A DNA stretch of 64,000 bases from Aquaspirillum sp. LM1 (GTDB lineage Bacteria; Pseudomonadota; Gammaproteobacteria; Burkholderiales; Aquaspirillaceae). Positions 34,125 through 44,440 of this stretch are shown piece by piece. Position numbers and translations under genes: made by a program. A model generated the notes under the pieces. That model worked only from the letters and a program-made list of their open reading frames with translations, was not told the origin of the DNA and ran no database searches. How positions within the stretch are numbered: the stretch's first letter is position 1; every line of letters starts with the position of its first letter. The DNA lies in assembly GCF_002002905.1 (NCBI RefSeq), contig NZ_CP019509.1, positions 3,696,001 to 3,760,000 of the forward strand, read 5' to 3'.

Positions 34125-35267
34125 TTACGGCACCAGCACCCATTTGCCGGCGCTGATTTGCACCATCACCCGCGAACGCTCGTCCTGGCCGAGGTGATTG
34201 CCCGGGCTCAGGGTGTACACGCCATGCACGCCGGCCACTTCCTTGCTGGCTTCCAGCGCATCACGCAAGGCGGCGCGGAAGGCCGGCGTGCCTGGTTTGG
34301 CCGTTTTCAGCGCCACGGGAAAGGCATTGACCAGCAGCTGGCCAGCGTCCCAGGCATAGCCGCCAAACATCGATGTACTGCCCTTGCCATAGGCGGCTTC
34401 GTATTTGCCGACATACGCCAGCGCGGCTTTTTTCACCGGGCTGGCTGCTGGCAGCTGGTCGGCCACCAGCATTGGGCCTACCGGCAGGAAAGCACCGTCG
34501 CAATCCTTGCCGCAGACGCGCAGGAAGTCCTGGTTGGCCACGCCGTGGGTTTGATAAATCTTGCCGGCAAAGCCGCGCTCCTTGAGCGTTTTTTGCGGCA
34601 GCGCCGCCGGGGTGCCGGACGCGGCGATAAACACTGCATCCGGGCGGGTGGTCAGGGTTTTCAGCACCTGGCCGCTGACCGAGGTGTCGGCGCGGTTGAA
34701 GCGCTCGGTAGACACCAGCTGGATGCCCTGCGCCTGCAGCGACACAGTGATGTTTTTCAGCCAGTTATCGCCGTAGGCGTCGGAAAACCCGATGAACGCC
34801 ACGCTCTTGATCCCGGTTTTTTTCATGTGCGCGGCAATCAGTGCGGTCATCTGCGCTTCGCTTTGCGGGGTGCGAAACACCCAGCGCTGTTTTTTCGGGT
34901 CGGCGGGTTCGGCAATCGGGGCAAAGGCAATCATCGCCACCTGCTCGCTGGCGGCGACATCCACCATGGCCAATGAATTGGGCGTGGTGGTCGAGCCGAG
35001 AATCACGTCCACCTTGTCTTCGGCAATCAGCTTGCGCACGTTCTTGACCGCCTGGGTGGTGTCGGAGGCGTCGTCCAGAATGGTGTAGTGGATTTTTTCT
35101 CCGCCCACCTGGGTGGGCAGCAGGGCAATGGTGTTTTTTTCGGCAATGCCCAGCGAAGCCGCCGGGCCGGTGGCGGAAATGGTCACGCCCACCTGAATGT
35201 CGGCCAGCGCCGGGGCGGCGCTCAGGCTGGTCAGCGCCGAAAGTGCCAGCAGGGTTGGGTATTTCAT
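34125..35267 (-). CDS. Liv-type ABC transporter substrate-binding protein
   Basis: A 380-residue periplasmic binding protein of the type 1 (LivK/AmiC) fold. A Sec signal peptide (MKYPTLLALSALTSLSAAPALA) precedes IQVGVTISATGPAASLGIAE. Conserved are AFIGFSDAYGDNWLKN and the pair of cysteines in RVCGKDCDGAF. It recognises the substrate for LivH/LivMG/LivF. Its place between hcaD and livH suggests an aromatic acid ligand; this is inference, as the family also binds amino acids. Confidence 0.9.
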   Translation of the reverse strand: MKYPTLLALSALTSLSAAPALADIQVGVTISATGPAASLGIAEKNTIALLPTQVGGEKIHYTILDDASDTTQAVKNVRKLIAEDKVDVILGSTTTPNSLAMVDVAASEQVAMIAFAPIAEPADPKKQRWVFRTPQSEAQMTALIAAHMKKTGIKSVAFIGFSDAYGDNWLKNITVSLQAQGIQLVSTERFNRADTSVSGQVLKTLTTRPDAVFIAASGTPAALPQKTLKERGFAGKIYQTHGVANQDFLRVCGKDCDGAFLPVGPMLVADQLPAASPVKKAALAYVGKYEAAYGKGSTSMFGGYAWDAGQLLVNAFPVALKTAKPGTPAFRAALRDALEASKEVAGVHGVYTLSPGNHLGQDERSRVMVQISAGKWVLVP

Positions 35268-35336
35268 GAAAAGTCTCCTCGTGATGGATCGATCAGGGTC
35301 GATCTGTTGTGTTGTATAGGTTGGGTTGACGGCGGG

Positions 35337-36563
35337 TCATTCGATCTGGCGCGCCAGGTTGCGCAGGCTGTGCGCCGGGTCTTGCAACACAGCGAGGGGC
35401 AGCCGCGCCTGTTTGGCAATCAGTTGTCTGGCGCTGCGCATTTCCCGGCCCTGGTTGACAGTAATCGCACCGGTCAGCACGCCGTCATCCAGGCCAAACA
35501 GCACGGCCTGGCCTTGGGCCAGTTCGCCGCGCACCCCCCATTCCGGTGCTTGCATATCACCAGCAAACTGGATATTCAGCCCGCACTGATCGGTCCAGAA
35601 CCACGGTACATCCACAACGGGCAGCGGCAGGCCCAGCATGGCGTGGGCGGCGGCCACCGCCTGGTTTTTGGCGCTTTCCCAGGTTTCCCGGCGCAGGTAC
35701 TGGCCACTGGCCGGGTCGATCTGGCAGCAGGCATCGCCTGCGGCGTAGATGTCCGGGTGTGAGGTCCGGCTGCTGGGGTCAATCACAATCCCCTGCGCCA
35801 CCGCGAGCCCGGCCTGTTCGGCCAGGGTGGTGTCGGGGATGACGCCAATGCCGTACACCACCGCGTCGCCAGTCAGTTGCTGGCCATCGGCCAGGGTCAG
35901 CGTGATATCGCCGCTGGCGTGGCGCTGTGCCGCCACCAGCGGCTGGCCCAGATGCACCGCCACACCGCGCTGCCGGTGCAAGTCGGTCAGGAAGTCGCGC
36001 AGCAGCGGCGGCGCGCAGCGGGCCATGATGCTCGGGCTGCATTCAATCACGCTGGCATGTACCCCCAGCTCGCAGGCGCTGGCGGCCAGCTCCATGCCGA
36101 TGACGCCGCCGCCCACCAGCAACACCCGCTGGCCAGGGCGCAGCACCGCCCGCAAACGCTGAGCGTCGTCCAGGCTGCGCAGGGTGTACACGTCGTCGCC
36201 CAGTTGATCCAGCAGCGGCAGGCGGCGCACCGTCGCGCCAGGGGTGAGCAACAGTTTGTCGAATGCCTGGGTGCTGCCGTCGCTGAGCTGCAGCTGATGC
36301 GCGGCGGGGTCAATCGCCAGCACCGACACCCCCAGCTTCAGGGTGATGGCCTGCTGCTGATAAAACGTGTCGGCAAAAATCGGGCAGTGCGGGCGTTCCG
36401 GCTGCAGCAGCGCGTCCTTGGACAGCGGTGGGCGTTCGTAGGGCAGGTGGGGTTCCGCCCCGATCAGGATCAGCTGGCCGGTAAAGCCTTGCTGGCGCAG
36501 TTCAGCGGCGGCCATGGCCCCGGCCTGGCCGGCACCCACGATGACAAAAACAGCTTCAGTCAC
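35337..36563 (-). CDS. hcaD: 3-phenylpropionate/cinnamate dioxygenase ferredoxin-NAD+ reductase component
   Basis: A 408-residue FAD-dependent pyridine nucleotide reductase. N-terminal FAD site IVGAGQAGAMAAAELRQQGF, a second dinucleotide (NADH) site VLLVGGGVIGMELAASACEL, and YAAGDACCQIDPASGQYLRR near the flavin. PYERPPLSK is a hallmark of dioxygenase reductases. It passes electrons from NADH to the Rieske ferredoxin HcaC. Located 13 bp after mhpB. Confidence 0.92.
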   Translation of the reverse strand: MTEAVFVIVGAGQAGAMAAAELRQQGFTGQLILIGAEPHLPYERPPLSKDALLQPERPHCPIFADTFYQQQAITLKLGVSVLAIDPAAHQLQLSDGSTQAFDKLLLTPGATVRRLPLLDQLGDDVYTLRSLDDAQRLRAVLRPGQRVLLVGGGVIGMELAASACELGVHASVIECSPSIMARCAPPLLRDFLTDLHRQRGVAVHLGQPLVAAQRHASGDITLTLADGQQLTGDAVVYGIGVIPDTTLAEQAGLAVAQGIVIDPSSRTSHPDIYAAGDACCQIDPASGQYLRRETWESAKNQAVAAAHAMLGLPLPVVDVPWFWTDQCGLNIQFAGDMQAPEWGVRGELAQGQAVLFGLDDGVLTGAITVNQGREMRSARQLIAKQARLPLAVLQDPAHSLRNLARQIE

Positions 36564-36576
36564 GCGCGGCTCCCGT

Positions 36577-37521
36577 TCACTGGCCCACCGGCTGGGCGCT
36601 CATCATGCCCATGCCGGCGATCCATTCCTGGATTGGGTGGTAGTAGCGCACTTCGGCGTGGTAGGGGCCAAACTCGGCCAGCGCGGCAAAGGCGGCAATC
36701 CAGGCGCGGATTTCCTGGCCACCCCGGCCACCATCGCGCAGGATGGCTTCGTCGCTGAGCGCGGCCAGCGCGTCAAAATCGCCGATGCGGAAGGCTTCCA
36801 TCAGCTGTTTATCCCAGTCAGCGTTCAATGGCAGCGACGCGCCTTCGCCGCGCGCCAGCGCCTGGCCGGTGGCCACCACCCGTGCCTGACGCGCCTGGCG
36901 CGCTTCTGGCGTCGGGTTGCGCCCGCCAATCAGAAATTCTTCCACCTCGGGCGGCACCGAGCCCATTTGCGGGGTGGGCGGGTCGTGCGACAACCCACCC
37001 GAGCCAATCAGCAGAATGCGCTGCTGGCTGCCGGCCAGATGGCGGCCAATGGCACGGCCCAGCGCCACGCTGCGCCGGCACGACGGCAAGGGTTTGGCCG
37101 CGCCGTTGACAAACACCGGAATGGCCGGGTAGCGGGTGATACTGCCGCACAGCAGCTCCAGCGGCTGGGTAAAGCCGTGGTCGGCCTGCATGCGGTAGGA
37201 GTAGGCCACGTCCACATCGTCAGCCAGCACCGCCTTGACCAGGTCCAGCGCCTGGGCTTCCGGCACCGCCAGCGGGCCGTGGCCGATGTCCCAGTCGCCG
37301 GCAGCGGCGGCGCGCACGCCAATGCAGAACGACGGCATCAGGTCATAGAAAAACCCATTGAAGTGGTCGGGGCCAAACACCACCACCAGCTCAGGGTGGT
37401 AGTCGCGCACTTCGGCGGCCAGGGTGGCAAAGGTATCGCGCACCGCGCGTTCCACCTCGGCACCGGGCGAACAGAAGTCCATCAGCGGGGTATGCGAGGC
37501 GCAGATCAGTTTGACAGGCAT
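36577..37521 (-). CDS. mhpB: 2,3-dihydroxyphenylpropionate 1,2-dioxygenase
   Basis: A 314-residue LigB-type (class III) extradiol dioxygenase, the same length as E. coli MhpB when started at 37521 (MPVKLICASHTPLMD). Metal-ligand segments CASHTPLMD and FGPDHFNGFFYD, and QADHGFTQPLELL and GSGGLSHDPPTPQMG, are clear. It opens the catechol ring next to the side chain with O2 and Fe(II). Sits between hcaB and hcaD, so ring opening is expressed with ring hydroxylation. Confidence 0.94.
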   Translation of the reverse strand: MPVKLICASHTPLMDFCSPGAEVERAVRDTFATLAAEVRDYHPELVVVFGPDHFNGFFYDLMPSFCIGVRAAAAGDWDIGHGPLAVPEAQALDLVKAVLADDVDVAYSYRMQADHGFTQPLELLCGSITRYPAIPVFVNGAAKPLPSCRRSVALGRAIGRHLAGSQQRILLIGSGGLSHDPPTPQMGSVPPEVEEFLIGGRNPTPEARQARQARVVATGQALARGEGASLPLNADWDKQLMEAFRIGDFDALAALSDEAILRDGGRGGQEIRAWIAAFAALAEFGPYHAEVRYYHPIQEWIAGMGMMSAQPVGQ

Positions 37522-37585
37522 GCCAGTCTCCAGGCCCAGCGCCACCGGATGGCACTGGGCGGTTCAGTAGGGGAAATCCGGGGGG

Positions 37586-38398
37586 TTACAGGTGCAGGCC
37601 ACCTGCCACATGGCGGATGCCGCGAATGCCCAGCCCGGCGTCGGCGTTGATCAGCACGCCGCTGAGCGTGCGGTTATTGGCGCGCGAGGCCAGCAGCACA
37701 AACGGGCCGGTGAAGTCCGCCGCGTCGGGAAAGAATTGCAGCGGCAGAATGCTGGCAATCGCCTCCGGCGTGCGCGAATCCATGATGCGCAGCTGGTCTT
37801 GCCCCAGCGAGGCCGGGCCGCGCAAATCGCTGGCCATGCCACACGGGGCCACGCCGTTGACGCGCACCTTGGGGGCCAGCTCGTAGGCCAGCTGGCGAAT
37901 CAGCCCCACCGCCGCGTGCTTGCTGGCGGTGTACAGCGGGCCGCCACCGCCGGGGTAAAACGCCGCGTTGGACAGGCTGAAAATCATGCTGCCCTGCGAG
38001 GCAATCAGCGCCGCCGATGCCGCCTTGGCCCCCAGCAGGTAGCCTTTGACATTGATGGCAAACAGCTCGTCAAAGCCCTGGTCCAGTTGCTCGGCGGACA
38101 ACCCGGTCAGGCTGGCGGCGTGGTCCCACACCGCTGCATTGCCGATAAAGCAATCCAGCTTGCCAAAGCGCTCAAGGGTGGCGTCCACCGCGCGCTGGTT
38201 GTCGGCGTAGCGGGTCACGTCGCCCTGCACGGCGACGATTTCATCGCCAAAACGCTCGCGCAGCAGCGCCACCTTGTCGGCGGAACGCTGAATCACCGCT
38301 ACCTTGGCACCTTCTTGCAGAAAACGCTCGACCAGGGCCAGGCCCAGGCCTGAGCCACCGCCGGTAATCAGCGCCACTTCATTGTTCAGCCAGCTCAT
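37586..38398 (-). CDS. hcaB: cis-dihydrodiol dehydrogenase (3-phenylpropionate-dihydrodiol)
   Basis: A 270-residue short-chain dehydrogenase, the same length as E. coli HcaB. NAD site [20 protein letters not shown]; catalytic Ser in [20 protein letters not shown] with Tyr-x3-Lys (YTASK). It re-aromatises the cis-dihydrodiol to 2,3-dihydroxyphenylpropionate. ATG overlaps the hcaC stop (ATGA, 38395-38398). Confidence 0.94.
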   Translation of the reverse strand: MSWLNNEVALITGGGSGLGLALVERFLQEGAKVAVIQRSADKVALLRERFGDEIVAVQGDVTRYADNQRAVDATLERFGKLDCFIGNAAVWDHAASLTGLSAEQLDQGFDELFAINVKGYLLGAKAASAALIASQGSMIFSLSNAAFYPGGGGPLYTASKHAAVGLIRQLAYELAPKVRVNGVAPCGMASDLRGPASLGQDQLRIMDSRTPEAIASILPLQFFPDAADFTGPFVLLASRANNRTLSGVLINADAGLGIRGIRHVAGGLHL

Positions 38399-38718
38399 GC
38401 TGATTCCTCCGGGACTTCCACATAAATCGCTCCGCCGTCTTCCACCACCGGGAAGGTACGCAACGGGTCGGTGGCGGGCAGGCACAGCGCCCGCCCGGTT
38501 TTCAGGCAAAACCGCGCAGCGTGCAGCGGGCACTCCACCGTGCCGTCGTCTTCCAGATAGCCTTCCGACATCGAGGCATTGCCATGGCTGCACATATCCA
38601 GGGTGGCGTACAGCACGCCCCCGGAATTGAACACCGCCAGTGCGGCGGGCTGGCAGTCCACCTTGCGGGCATCGCCCTCGGCCAGCTCGCCGGTCTTGCA
38701 GACAAAAACCCGGCGCAT
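38395..38718 (-). CDS. hcaC: dioxygenase Rieske ferredoxin component
   Basis: A 107-residue Rieske [2Fe-2S] protein. ATG 38718 ([15 protein letters not shown]) matches the length of HcaC. Cluster ligands are in [13 protein letters not shown] (Cys-x-His) and [15 protein letters not shown] (Cys-x2-His). It carries electrons from HcaD to the HcaEF oxygenase. Stop overlaps hcaB; 2 bp after hcaF. Confidence 0.94.
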   Translation of the reverse strand: MRRVFVCKTGELAEGDARKVDCQPAALAVFNSGGVLYATLDMCSHGNASMSEGYLEDDGTVECPLHAARFCLKTGRALCLPATDPLRTFPVVEDGGAIYVEVPEESA

Positions 38719-38720
38719 GA

Positions 38721-39263
38721 TCAGAAAAACACGCTCAGGTTGTGCGAGGTGAGCACCACTTGATCGAGCACGATTTCGCGCTTGCACACCTGCCAGCCCG
38801 CCGCGCCGGCTACCTTGCGCAGCCGGTCAAAGCGCACGCCAACGTAAAAGGTTTCGTCGCGTTCCTTTTGCGAGCGGTACAGCAGGTAGTTCACCCGCAC
38901 GTCAAATTCACCACACACTTCGGTGGGGGTGATGGTCAGGTTGTTGACCAGATGACGGGTGCGCGATGGCGGCTCTTCTGCCCAGGCCATGCCGGTTTCC
39001 AGCCGCGCCACCCGGCGCTCCAGCTGGAACTTGTTTTCATTGAAAATCCAGGTGGTGGGCGGCTGCACGCCGCGACGGCGGTCGCGGGTTTGCGCATTGA
39101 CCACGGTGCGCATGGCGTAGTGGATGTCCTCGCCCAGCAGGTCCAGCCAGTCGCGGAACTTCCAGTCGTCCAGCAGGTTGGCTTCGTGGTAGAGAAACTG
39201 GGCGATTTCGTGGTGCAGCTCAATCGACACCGGGGTCAGGGCAGTTTCGGCAAGCGTGCTCAC
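38721..39263 (-). CDS. hcaF: 3-phenylpropionate/cinnamate dioxygenase small (beta) subunit
   Basis: A 180-residue ring-hydroxylating dioxygenase beta subunit (NTF2-like fold). Conserved: [50 protein letters not shown]. It forms an alpha3-beta3 oxygenase with HcaE. ATGA overlap with the hcaE stop (39260-39263). Confidence 0.94.
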   Translation of the reverse strand: MSTLAETALTPVSIELHHEIAQFLYHEANLLDDWKFRDWLDLLGEDIHYAMRTVVNAQTRDRRRGVQPPTTWIFNENKFQLERRVARLETGMAWAEEPPSRTRHLVNNLTITPTEVCGEFDVRVNYLLYRSQKERDETFYVGVRFDRLRKVAGAAGWQVCKREIVLDQVVLTSHNLSVFF

Positions 39264-40615
39264 TTCAGAATCTCCTGCTGGAATTGTTGGGTGCGGGCCT
39301 GGACTTCTTCCCAGCTGTCAGAAATCAGCAGGTCAGCCCAGCGGCGGTACATGCCGCGCGCGCCGGTTTCGGAAAAAATATAATTGGTGATGCCGGGAAT
39401 GCCGTCGTCGCGCAGGCGCTCCTGGCCCAGGCCCATTTCCAGGCACAGCGGCGAAGTGCGGGCGCGCTGGCCGCGCAGGATTTTTTGCACTTCCACCCAG
39501 TTTTCCGAGTCGTCCTGCTCCAGAAAACCCGCCGGGCCAAAGGCGCGGGTGGCGCTGCGTTCAAAGGCGGTTTTCACTTCGTCCGGGGCATTTTTGTCGG
39601 CAATGCAGAACGCCCACACTTCCACCTGGTTGGGGCCGCGCGGGTGCCACACGCGCAGGGTGGCGGTGCCATTGAGCCAGGACAGGTTGGGGAACATATT
39701 GTTGTGGCCGGCCAGGCGCAGCGCGCGCACCTTGCCCAGCCGCTGCTCGGCCTCGGCGTAGGTGTCGCGGAAGTATTGCGACACTTCGCCATCCACCCAG
39801 ACATTGGCGTCGGGTTTTTCGGTAAAGAAAAAGCCGCTGCCGTGGCCATCCTGGCCGTATTGCAGCGCGTCCTTGGCGGTTTCCCACACCGGGCGCGGCG
39901 TTTGCCCGCTGCCCAGCGGCTTGTTGACGTCTTCCGGCTTGACACCGAGCACCTGCACGGCAGAGGCGTGCGAGAACAGCGCGTGGTATTGGTCGCTGGC
40001 AAACTGCTCAGCCGGGAACTTCCAGTTGCACTCAATCACCCACTTGTGCACGCCACCGATGATTTCGGTACCGCCCTCGCGGCGGTCGAGCACGCCGTCC
40101 AGATACCAGGCCATGTCGCCCATGTACGCTTCCAGGCTGGGCGCGGTGGCGTCCCAGTTGCCAAAGATCAGGCCCTTGTAGCTGGTCACCCGGGTGACTT
40201 CCTGCAGCCCCCATTTTTCCTTGCACAGCCCTTGCGGATAGGCGCGCGGCTCCAGCGGCACTTCAATCAGCTGACCATCCACCCCATACGACCAGCCATG
40301 GTAAGGACAGGTAAAAGCGCGGGTATTGCCCGAATCGGCGTAGCTCACCCGCATTGAGCGGTGGCGGCACTGATTGAGAAAAGCCTTGACCGAACCATCT
40401 TTTTGCCGCACCACCACAATGGGGTCTTCGCCCATATAGGTGTTGAAAAAATCACCGGCTTTGGGGATTTGGCTTTCATGGGCCAGAAATAACCAGCAAC
40501 GGCCAAATACCCGCTCCAGTTCGAGCTGATAAATATCCGGATCGGTATAAATCAGCGGGGTCACCCGGCCCTGTTGCGCATCAACCAGCGCATTAATATC
40601 TAACTTGTGGTTCAT
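39260..40615 (-). CDS. hcaE: 3-phenylpropionate/cinnamate dioxygenase large (alpha) subunit
   Basis: A 451-residue Rieske oxygenase alpha subunit (E. coli HcaE is about the same length). Rieske ligands CRHRSMRV and [14 protein letters not shown] (about residues 80-110); the mononuclear iron site includes [14 protein letters not shown] with two histidines. It adds both atoms of O2 to the ring. First gene of the leftward operon hcaEFCB-mhpB-hcaD-livKH(MG)F, preceded by AGGAGG. Exact aromatic substrate is inferred from cluster composition. Confidence 0.94.
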   Translation of the reverse strand: MNHKLDINALVDAQQGRVTPLIYTDPDIYQLELERVFGRCWLFLAHESQIPKAGDFFNTYMGEDPIVVVRQKDGSVKAFLNQCRHRSMRVSYADSGNTRAFTCPYHGWSYGVDGQLIEVPLEPRAYPQGLCKEKWGLQEVTRVTSYKGLIFGNWDATAPSLEAYMGDMAWYLDGVLDRREGGTEIIGGVHKWVIECNWKFPAEQFASDQYHALFSHASAVQVLGVKPEDVNKPLGSGQTPRPVWETAKDALQYGQDGHGSGFFFTEKPDANVWVDGEVSQYFRDTYAEAEQRLGKVRALRLAGHNNMFPNLSWLNGTATLRVWHPRGPNQVEVWAFCIADKNAPDEVKTAFERSATRAFGPAGFLEQDDSENWVEVQKILRGQRARTSPLCLEMGLGQERLRDDGIPGITNYIFSETGARGMYRRWADLLISDSWEEVQARTQQFQQEILK

Positions 40616-40740
40616 TTAGACCTCTCCTCCTTGTGTCCCCTTGCCTTGGGGTGTGGGAGAGATCATCGGGGCACTTGACAGCCAAGTGAAATATTTTGTT
40701 TATTGTAATTAAGACATTCTAACGATCAATAGGGGGAAAC
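40616..40740. promoter_or_regulatory. hcaE-hcaR divergent control region
   Basis: 125 bp between the divergent dioxygenase operon and its LysR-type regulator. The segment 40683-40730 is AT-rich (AATATTTTGTTTATTGTAAT) with T-N11-A type spacing seen in LysR boxes. The regulator has an AGGGGG ribosome site. Activation of hcaE by HcaR with an aromatic inducer is known in E. coli; the operator here is not pinned down. Confidence 0.6.
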
Positions 40741-41637
40741 ATGGAACTTCGACACTTGCGTTACTTTCTGGCCGTGGCCGACGAGCTGAATTTCACCCGC
40801 GCCGCCTTGCGCCTGCATACCGCCCAGCCCTCGCTCAGCCAGCAGATCCGCGATCTGGAAGACGAAATTGGCACCCAGTTGTTCGAACGTTCCAAGCGCA
40901 AGGTGGATCTGACCGACGCTGGCCGGGTGTTCATGGCCGAAGCGCGGCTGACCCTGGCCCAGGCCGACCGGGCGGTGGCCCGCGCCCGTCAGGTGGCGCT
41001 GCAGCGCCAGGCCACGCTGACCATCGGCTTTGTGCCCGCTGCCGAGGTCAAGATCTTTCCGGTGATCCTGCCCATGCTGCGCATGCGCTTTCCGCAGCTG
41101 AATGTGGAACTGCGCAGCCTGCCCACCCTGGAGCAGGAAGATGCCCTGCTGCGCGGCGACATCGACATTGCCTTTATGCGGCCACCCATTCAATCCACTG
41201 AATTAAAAGGAGAAGTGGTGTTTGACGAACCGTTTATCCTGCTGCTGCCGGCCACCCATCCGCTGACGGCACTGGAACAGGTACCCAGAGACAAGCTGAA
41301 TGGCGAGGCATTTGTCTGCACCTACCGGCAGTACTCCGGACGGGTGTACGACGTGGTGGAAGAGTACTGCGCCACCCATCAGATTCAACGCAATGTGGTG
41401 CAGCAGGCGTCCAATATCCTGCTCAACCTGAACCTGGTGGGCATGGGCATGGGCTGTGCGCTGCTGCCGGCTTATGTTTCAGCGCTGACCAATGAATCCA
41501 TTTGCTGTCGTCCGCTGGCCGAAGCGCCGCCCAGCGTCGAGCTGATGATGGTGTGGCGGGCAGACAATCACGCTGCCGAACTGGCCGGTTTGTGTGAGCT
41601 GGTGCGCGGCGCATTTGCTGCGACGCACCATAACTAA
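40741..41637 (+). CDS. hcaR: LysR-family activator of the hca genes
   Basis: A 298-residue LysR-type regulator. N-terminal winged HTH MELRHLRYFLAVADELNFTR with AALRLHTAQPSLSQQIRDLE; C-terminal effector domain (TIGFVPAAEVKIFPVILPML). Length and sequence fit HcaR. Divergent from hcaE and upstream of mhpC, so it can control both arms. No mhpR-like regulator is present. Confidence 0.9.
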   Translation: MELRHLRYFLAVADELNFTRAALRLHTAQPSLSQQIRDLEDEIGTQLFERSKRKVDLTDAGRVFMAEARLTLAQADRAVARARQVALQRQATLTIGFVPAAEVKIFPVILPMLRMRFPQLNVELRSLPTLEQEDALLRGDIDIAFMRPPIQSTELKGEVVFDEPFILLLPATHPLTALEQVPRDKLNGEAFVCTYRQYSGRVYDVVEEYCATHQIQRNVVQQASNILLNLNLVGMGMGCALLPAYVSALTNESICCRPLAEAPPSVELMMVWRADNHAAELAGLCELVRGAFAATHHN

Positions 41638-41746
41638 GCGTTTTTTTCTATTACTGGGCAGAAAATAAATATTGGCGAATTCTCGGTCTTGTTTTCATGC
41701 TAATGGCCACAGCTCATCGATAGCCATCATGGAAGGAGACACCAGA

Positions 41747-42640
41747 ATGACCCAGCATTCCCCTATGCATGTCCCGGTTCAACCGGAATTGCGCGCCCTG
41801 TGGTCCGCCGTCGCTGGCGGCGAATTCAAGCTACACCATGTCAATGTCAAAGGAATCAACACCCGCGTGCTGGAGGCGGGTAGCGGACCGGATACGCTGA
41901 TTTTTCTGCATGGCATTGCCGGCCATCTTGAAGCCTATATGCGCAATATCCTGCCGCACGCCGCCCATTTTCGCGTGCTGGCGATTGATATGCTTGGCCA
42001 TGGATTTACTGACAAACCGGCGCGGGATTATCAGGTCAGCGATTATGTCGAGCATTTGCATGATTTGCTCGATACGCTGGGTCTGGACAGCGTGCATTTG
42101 TCCGGCGAATCGCTTGGCGGCTGGGTGGCGGCGCGCTTTGCCGCCCAGTACCCGCAGCGGATCAAACGGCTGGTGCTGAACACTGCTGGCGGCATGATTG
42201 CCGACCCCAAGGTGATGGAGCGCCTGCGCACGCTGAGCCTGAACGCGGTGCAAAACCCCGACCGCGAAGCCACCCGCAAGCGCCTGGAATTCCTGATGGA
42301 AGACCCGAGCATCGTCACCGAAGACCTGGTGGAATCGCGCTTTGCCGTCTATCGCCTGCCAGACATGCCGCCGGCCATGGCCAGTATCATGTGTCTGCAA
42401 GATATGGACGTCCGCCTGAAAAACCTGCTCACCGACGACGAGCTGGGCCGCATCGAAGCGGAAACCCTGGTGCTGTGGACCACCCACGACCCCACCGCGC
42501 CGGTGTCGGTGGGCGAACGGCTGGCCAGCCTGGTCAAGCGCAGCCGCATGGTGGTGATGGAAAACTGTGGCCACTGGCCGCAGTACGAAGACCCCGACAC
42601 CTTCAACACCCTGCATATTGATTTTCTGCTCAACGGCTGA
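41747..42640 (+). CDS. mhpC: 2-hydroxy-6-oxonona-2,4-dienedioate hydrolase
   Basis: A 297-residue alpha/beta hydrolase. ATG 41747 has GGAAGGAG about 12 nt upstream. Nucleophile Ser in [16 protein letters not shown], acid in [13 protein letters not shown] and His in [12 protein letters not shown]. It cleaves the C-C bond of the ring-fission product from MhpB to 2-hydroxypenta-2,4-dienoate and succinate (fumarate if cinnamate is the substrate). First gene of the rightward mhpCDFE operon. Confidence 0.92.
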   Translation: MTQHSPMHVPVQPELRALWSAVAGGEFKLHHVNVKGINTRVLEAGSGPDTLIFLHGIAGHLEAYMRNILPHAAHFRVLAIDMLGHGFTDKPARDYQVSDYVEHLHDLLDTLGLDSVHLSGESLGGWVAARFAAQYPQRIKRLVLNTAGGMIADPKVMERLRTLSLNAVQNPDREATRKRLEFLMEDPSIVTEDLVESRFAVYRLPDMPPAMASIMCLQDMDVRLKNLLTDDELGRIEAETLVLWTTHDPTAPVSVGERLASLVKRSRMVVMENCGHWPQYEDPDTFNTLHIDFLLNG

Positions 42641-42653
42641 AAGGGTGCGCCCG

Positions 42654-43442
42654 ATGTCCCACTCTGCCCTGACCGCCGCCGACGCCGCCGCCCTGCTGCA
42701 CCATGCCGCCACCAGCGGCCAGCCCATTGCCCCACTGCGCGATCGCCTGGCCACCCCGGATGCAGACAGCGCCTACGCCATCCAGAACCACAACACCGAA
42801 CGCGCACTGGCCGCAGGCCGGCGTCTGGTCGGTCGCAAGATCGGCCTCACCTCGCTGGCCGTCCAGGCCCAGCTCGGCGTTGATCAACCCGACTTCGGCA
42901 TGCTGTTTGCCGACATGGCCGTCGGCGATGGCGAAGCCATTGCCACAGGCCGGCTGATCCAGCCCAAGGTCGAAGCCGAAATCGCCCTGGTGCTGGGGCG
43001 AGATCTCACCCACGAGCGTCACACCTACGCCGACCTGATCCGCGCCACTGACTACGCGCTGCCCGCCATTGAGGTGGTGGACAGCCGTATTGCCCACTGG
43101 AACATCCGCTTTGTCGATACCGTGGCCGACAACGCCTCCAGCGGCCTGTTTGTGCTCGGCAGCCAGCCGCGCCGGCTGGGAGAATTCGACCTGGCCGCCT
43201 GCGCCATGGAAATGCGACAGGGCGACGAGGTGGTGTCGCGCGGCAACGGTCGCGCCTGCCTGGGCAACCCGCTGAACGCCGCCGTCTGGCTGGCCGACGT
43301 GATGGTGCGCTATGGCCGTCCGCTGCAGGCCGGCGACATGGTGCTGACCGGGGCCTTGGGCCCCATGGTGAATGCCGGGCCAGGCCAGACCTTTGTCGCC
43401 GAGATTGCCGGTCTGGGTTCAGTCACTGCCGTGTTCGCTTGA
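42654..43442 (+). CDS. mhpD: 2-keto-4-pentenoate hydratase
   Basis: A 262-residue hydratase/decarboxylase family protein. Conserved [40 protein letters not shown] and [19 protein letters not shown] 42654 lies 13 bp after mhpC. It hydrates 2-hydroxypenta-2,4-dienoate to 4-hydroxy-2-oxovalerate, the substrate of MhpE. Confidence 0.93.
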   Translation: MSHSALTAADAAALLHHAATSGQPIAPLRDRLATPDADSAYAIQNHNTERALAAGRRLVGRKIGLTSLAVQAQLGVDQPDFGMLFADMAVGDGEAIATGRLIQPKVEAEIALVLGRDLTHERHTYADLIRATDYALPAIEVVDSRIAHWNIRFVDTVADNASSGLFVLGSQPRRLGEFDLAACAMEMRQGDEVVSRGNGRACLGNPLNAAVWLADVMVRYGRPLQAGDMVLTGALGPMVNAGPGQTFVAEIAGLGSVTAVFA

Positions 43443-43469
43443 GTCGCCTCCCCCCACGAGAGAATTGCA

Positions 43470-44420
43470 ATGAGCCAAAAAATCAAATGCGCGCTGATCG
43501 GCCCCGGCAACATCGGCACCGACCTGCTCTACAAACTCCGCCGCAGCCCCGTCCTTGACCCGGTCTGGATGGTCGGCATCGACCCGGAATCCGAAGGCCT
43601 CAAACGCGCCGCCGAACTGGGGTTGAAGACCACCGCTGACGGCGTCGATGGTCTGCTCCCCCATGTGCTGGCCGATGGCGTACAAATCGCCTTTGACGCC
43701 ACCTCGGCTTATGTCCACGCCGAGAACACCCGCAAGCTCAATGCACTGGGGGTGTTGATGATTGATCTGACCCCAGCCGCCATTGGCCCGTACTGTGTCC
43801 CGCCAGTGAATCTGGCCCAGCATGTTGGCCGCGGTGAGATGAATGTGAATATGGTCACCTGCGGTGGCCAGGCCACCATCCCGATGGTCGCCGCCATCAG
43901 CCGGGTCCAGCCCGTGGCGTATGGCGAGATTGTCGCCACCGTCTCCAGCAAGAGCGCCGGGCCGGGCACACGCAAGAACATCGACGAGTTCACCCGCACC
44001 ACTGCTGGCGCAGTGGAGAAAGTTGGCGGCGCCAAGAAGGGCAAGGCGATCATCATCATCAACCCGGCAGAACCGCCGCTGATCATGCGCGATACCGTGC
44101 ATTGCCTGACCGAAACCACACCCGACCAGGCCGCCATCACCGCATCCATCCACGCCATGATCCACGAGGTGCAGAAGTATGTGCCCGGCTATCGTCTGGT
44201 CAATGGCCCGGTATTTGACGGCAATCGGGTATCGGTGTTTCTGGAAGTACAAGGCCTGGGCGACTTCCTGCCCACCTACGCCGGCAACCTGGACATCATG
44301 ACCGCCGCCGGTGCGCGCACCGCCGAAATGTTTGCCGAACAGATCCTCGCCGGTCGGCTGACACTGACCCCGACCGACACCGTGGGCATCGCCCGCACCG
44401 CCGGTTGCGGCGCGCACTGA
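43470..44420 (+). CDS. mhpF: acetaldehyde dehydrogenase (CoA-acylating)
   Basis: A 316-residue enzyme, identical in length to E. coli MhpF. NAD site [20 protein letters not shown]; catalytic Cys in [36 protein letters not shown] is a family signature. It turns acetaldehyde into acetyl-CoA and works as a channelled complex with MhpE. GAGAGAA precedes the start; 27 bp after mhpD. Confidence 0.95.
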   Translation: MSQKIKCALIGPGNIGTDLLYKLRRSPVLDPVWMVGIDPESEGLKRAAELGLKTTADGVDGLLPHVLADGVQIAFDATSAYVHAENTRKLNALGVLMIDLTPAAIGPYCVPPVNLAQHVGRGEMNVNMVTCGGQATIPMVAAISRVQPVAYGEIVATVSSKSAGPGTRKNIDEFTRTTAGAVEKVGGAKKGKAIIIINPAEPPLIMRDTVHCLTETTPDQAAITASIHAMIHEVQKYVPGYRLVNGPVFDGNRVSVFLEVQGLGDFLPTYAGNLDIMTAAGARTAEMFAEQILAGRLTLTPTDTVGIARTAGCGAH

Positions 44421-44440
44421 GTCCCCCTGGAGAATTTGTG

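Noticed and set aside
40360-40620. Alternative upstream start codons for hcaE
   Set aside because: ATG 40615 has AGGAGG upstream and gives the family length; no in-frame ATG before it fits.
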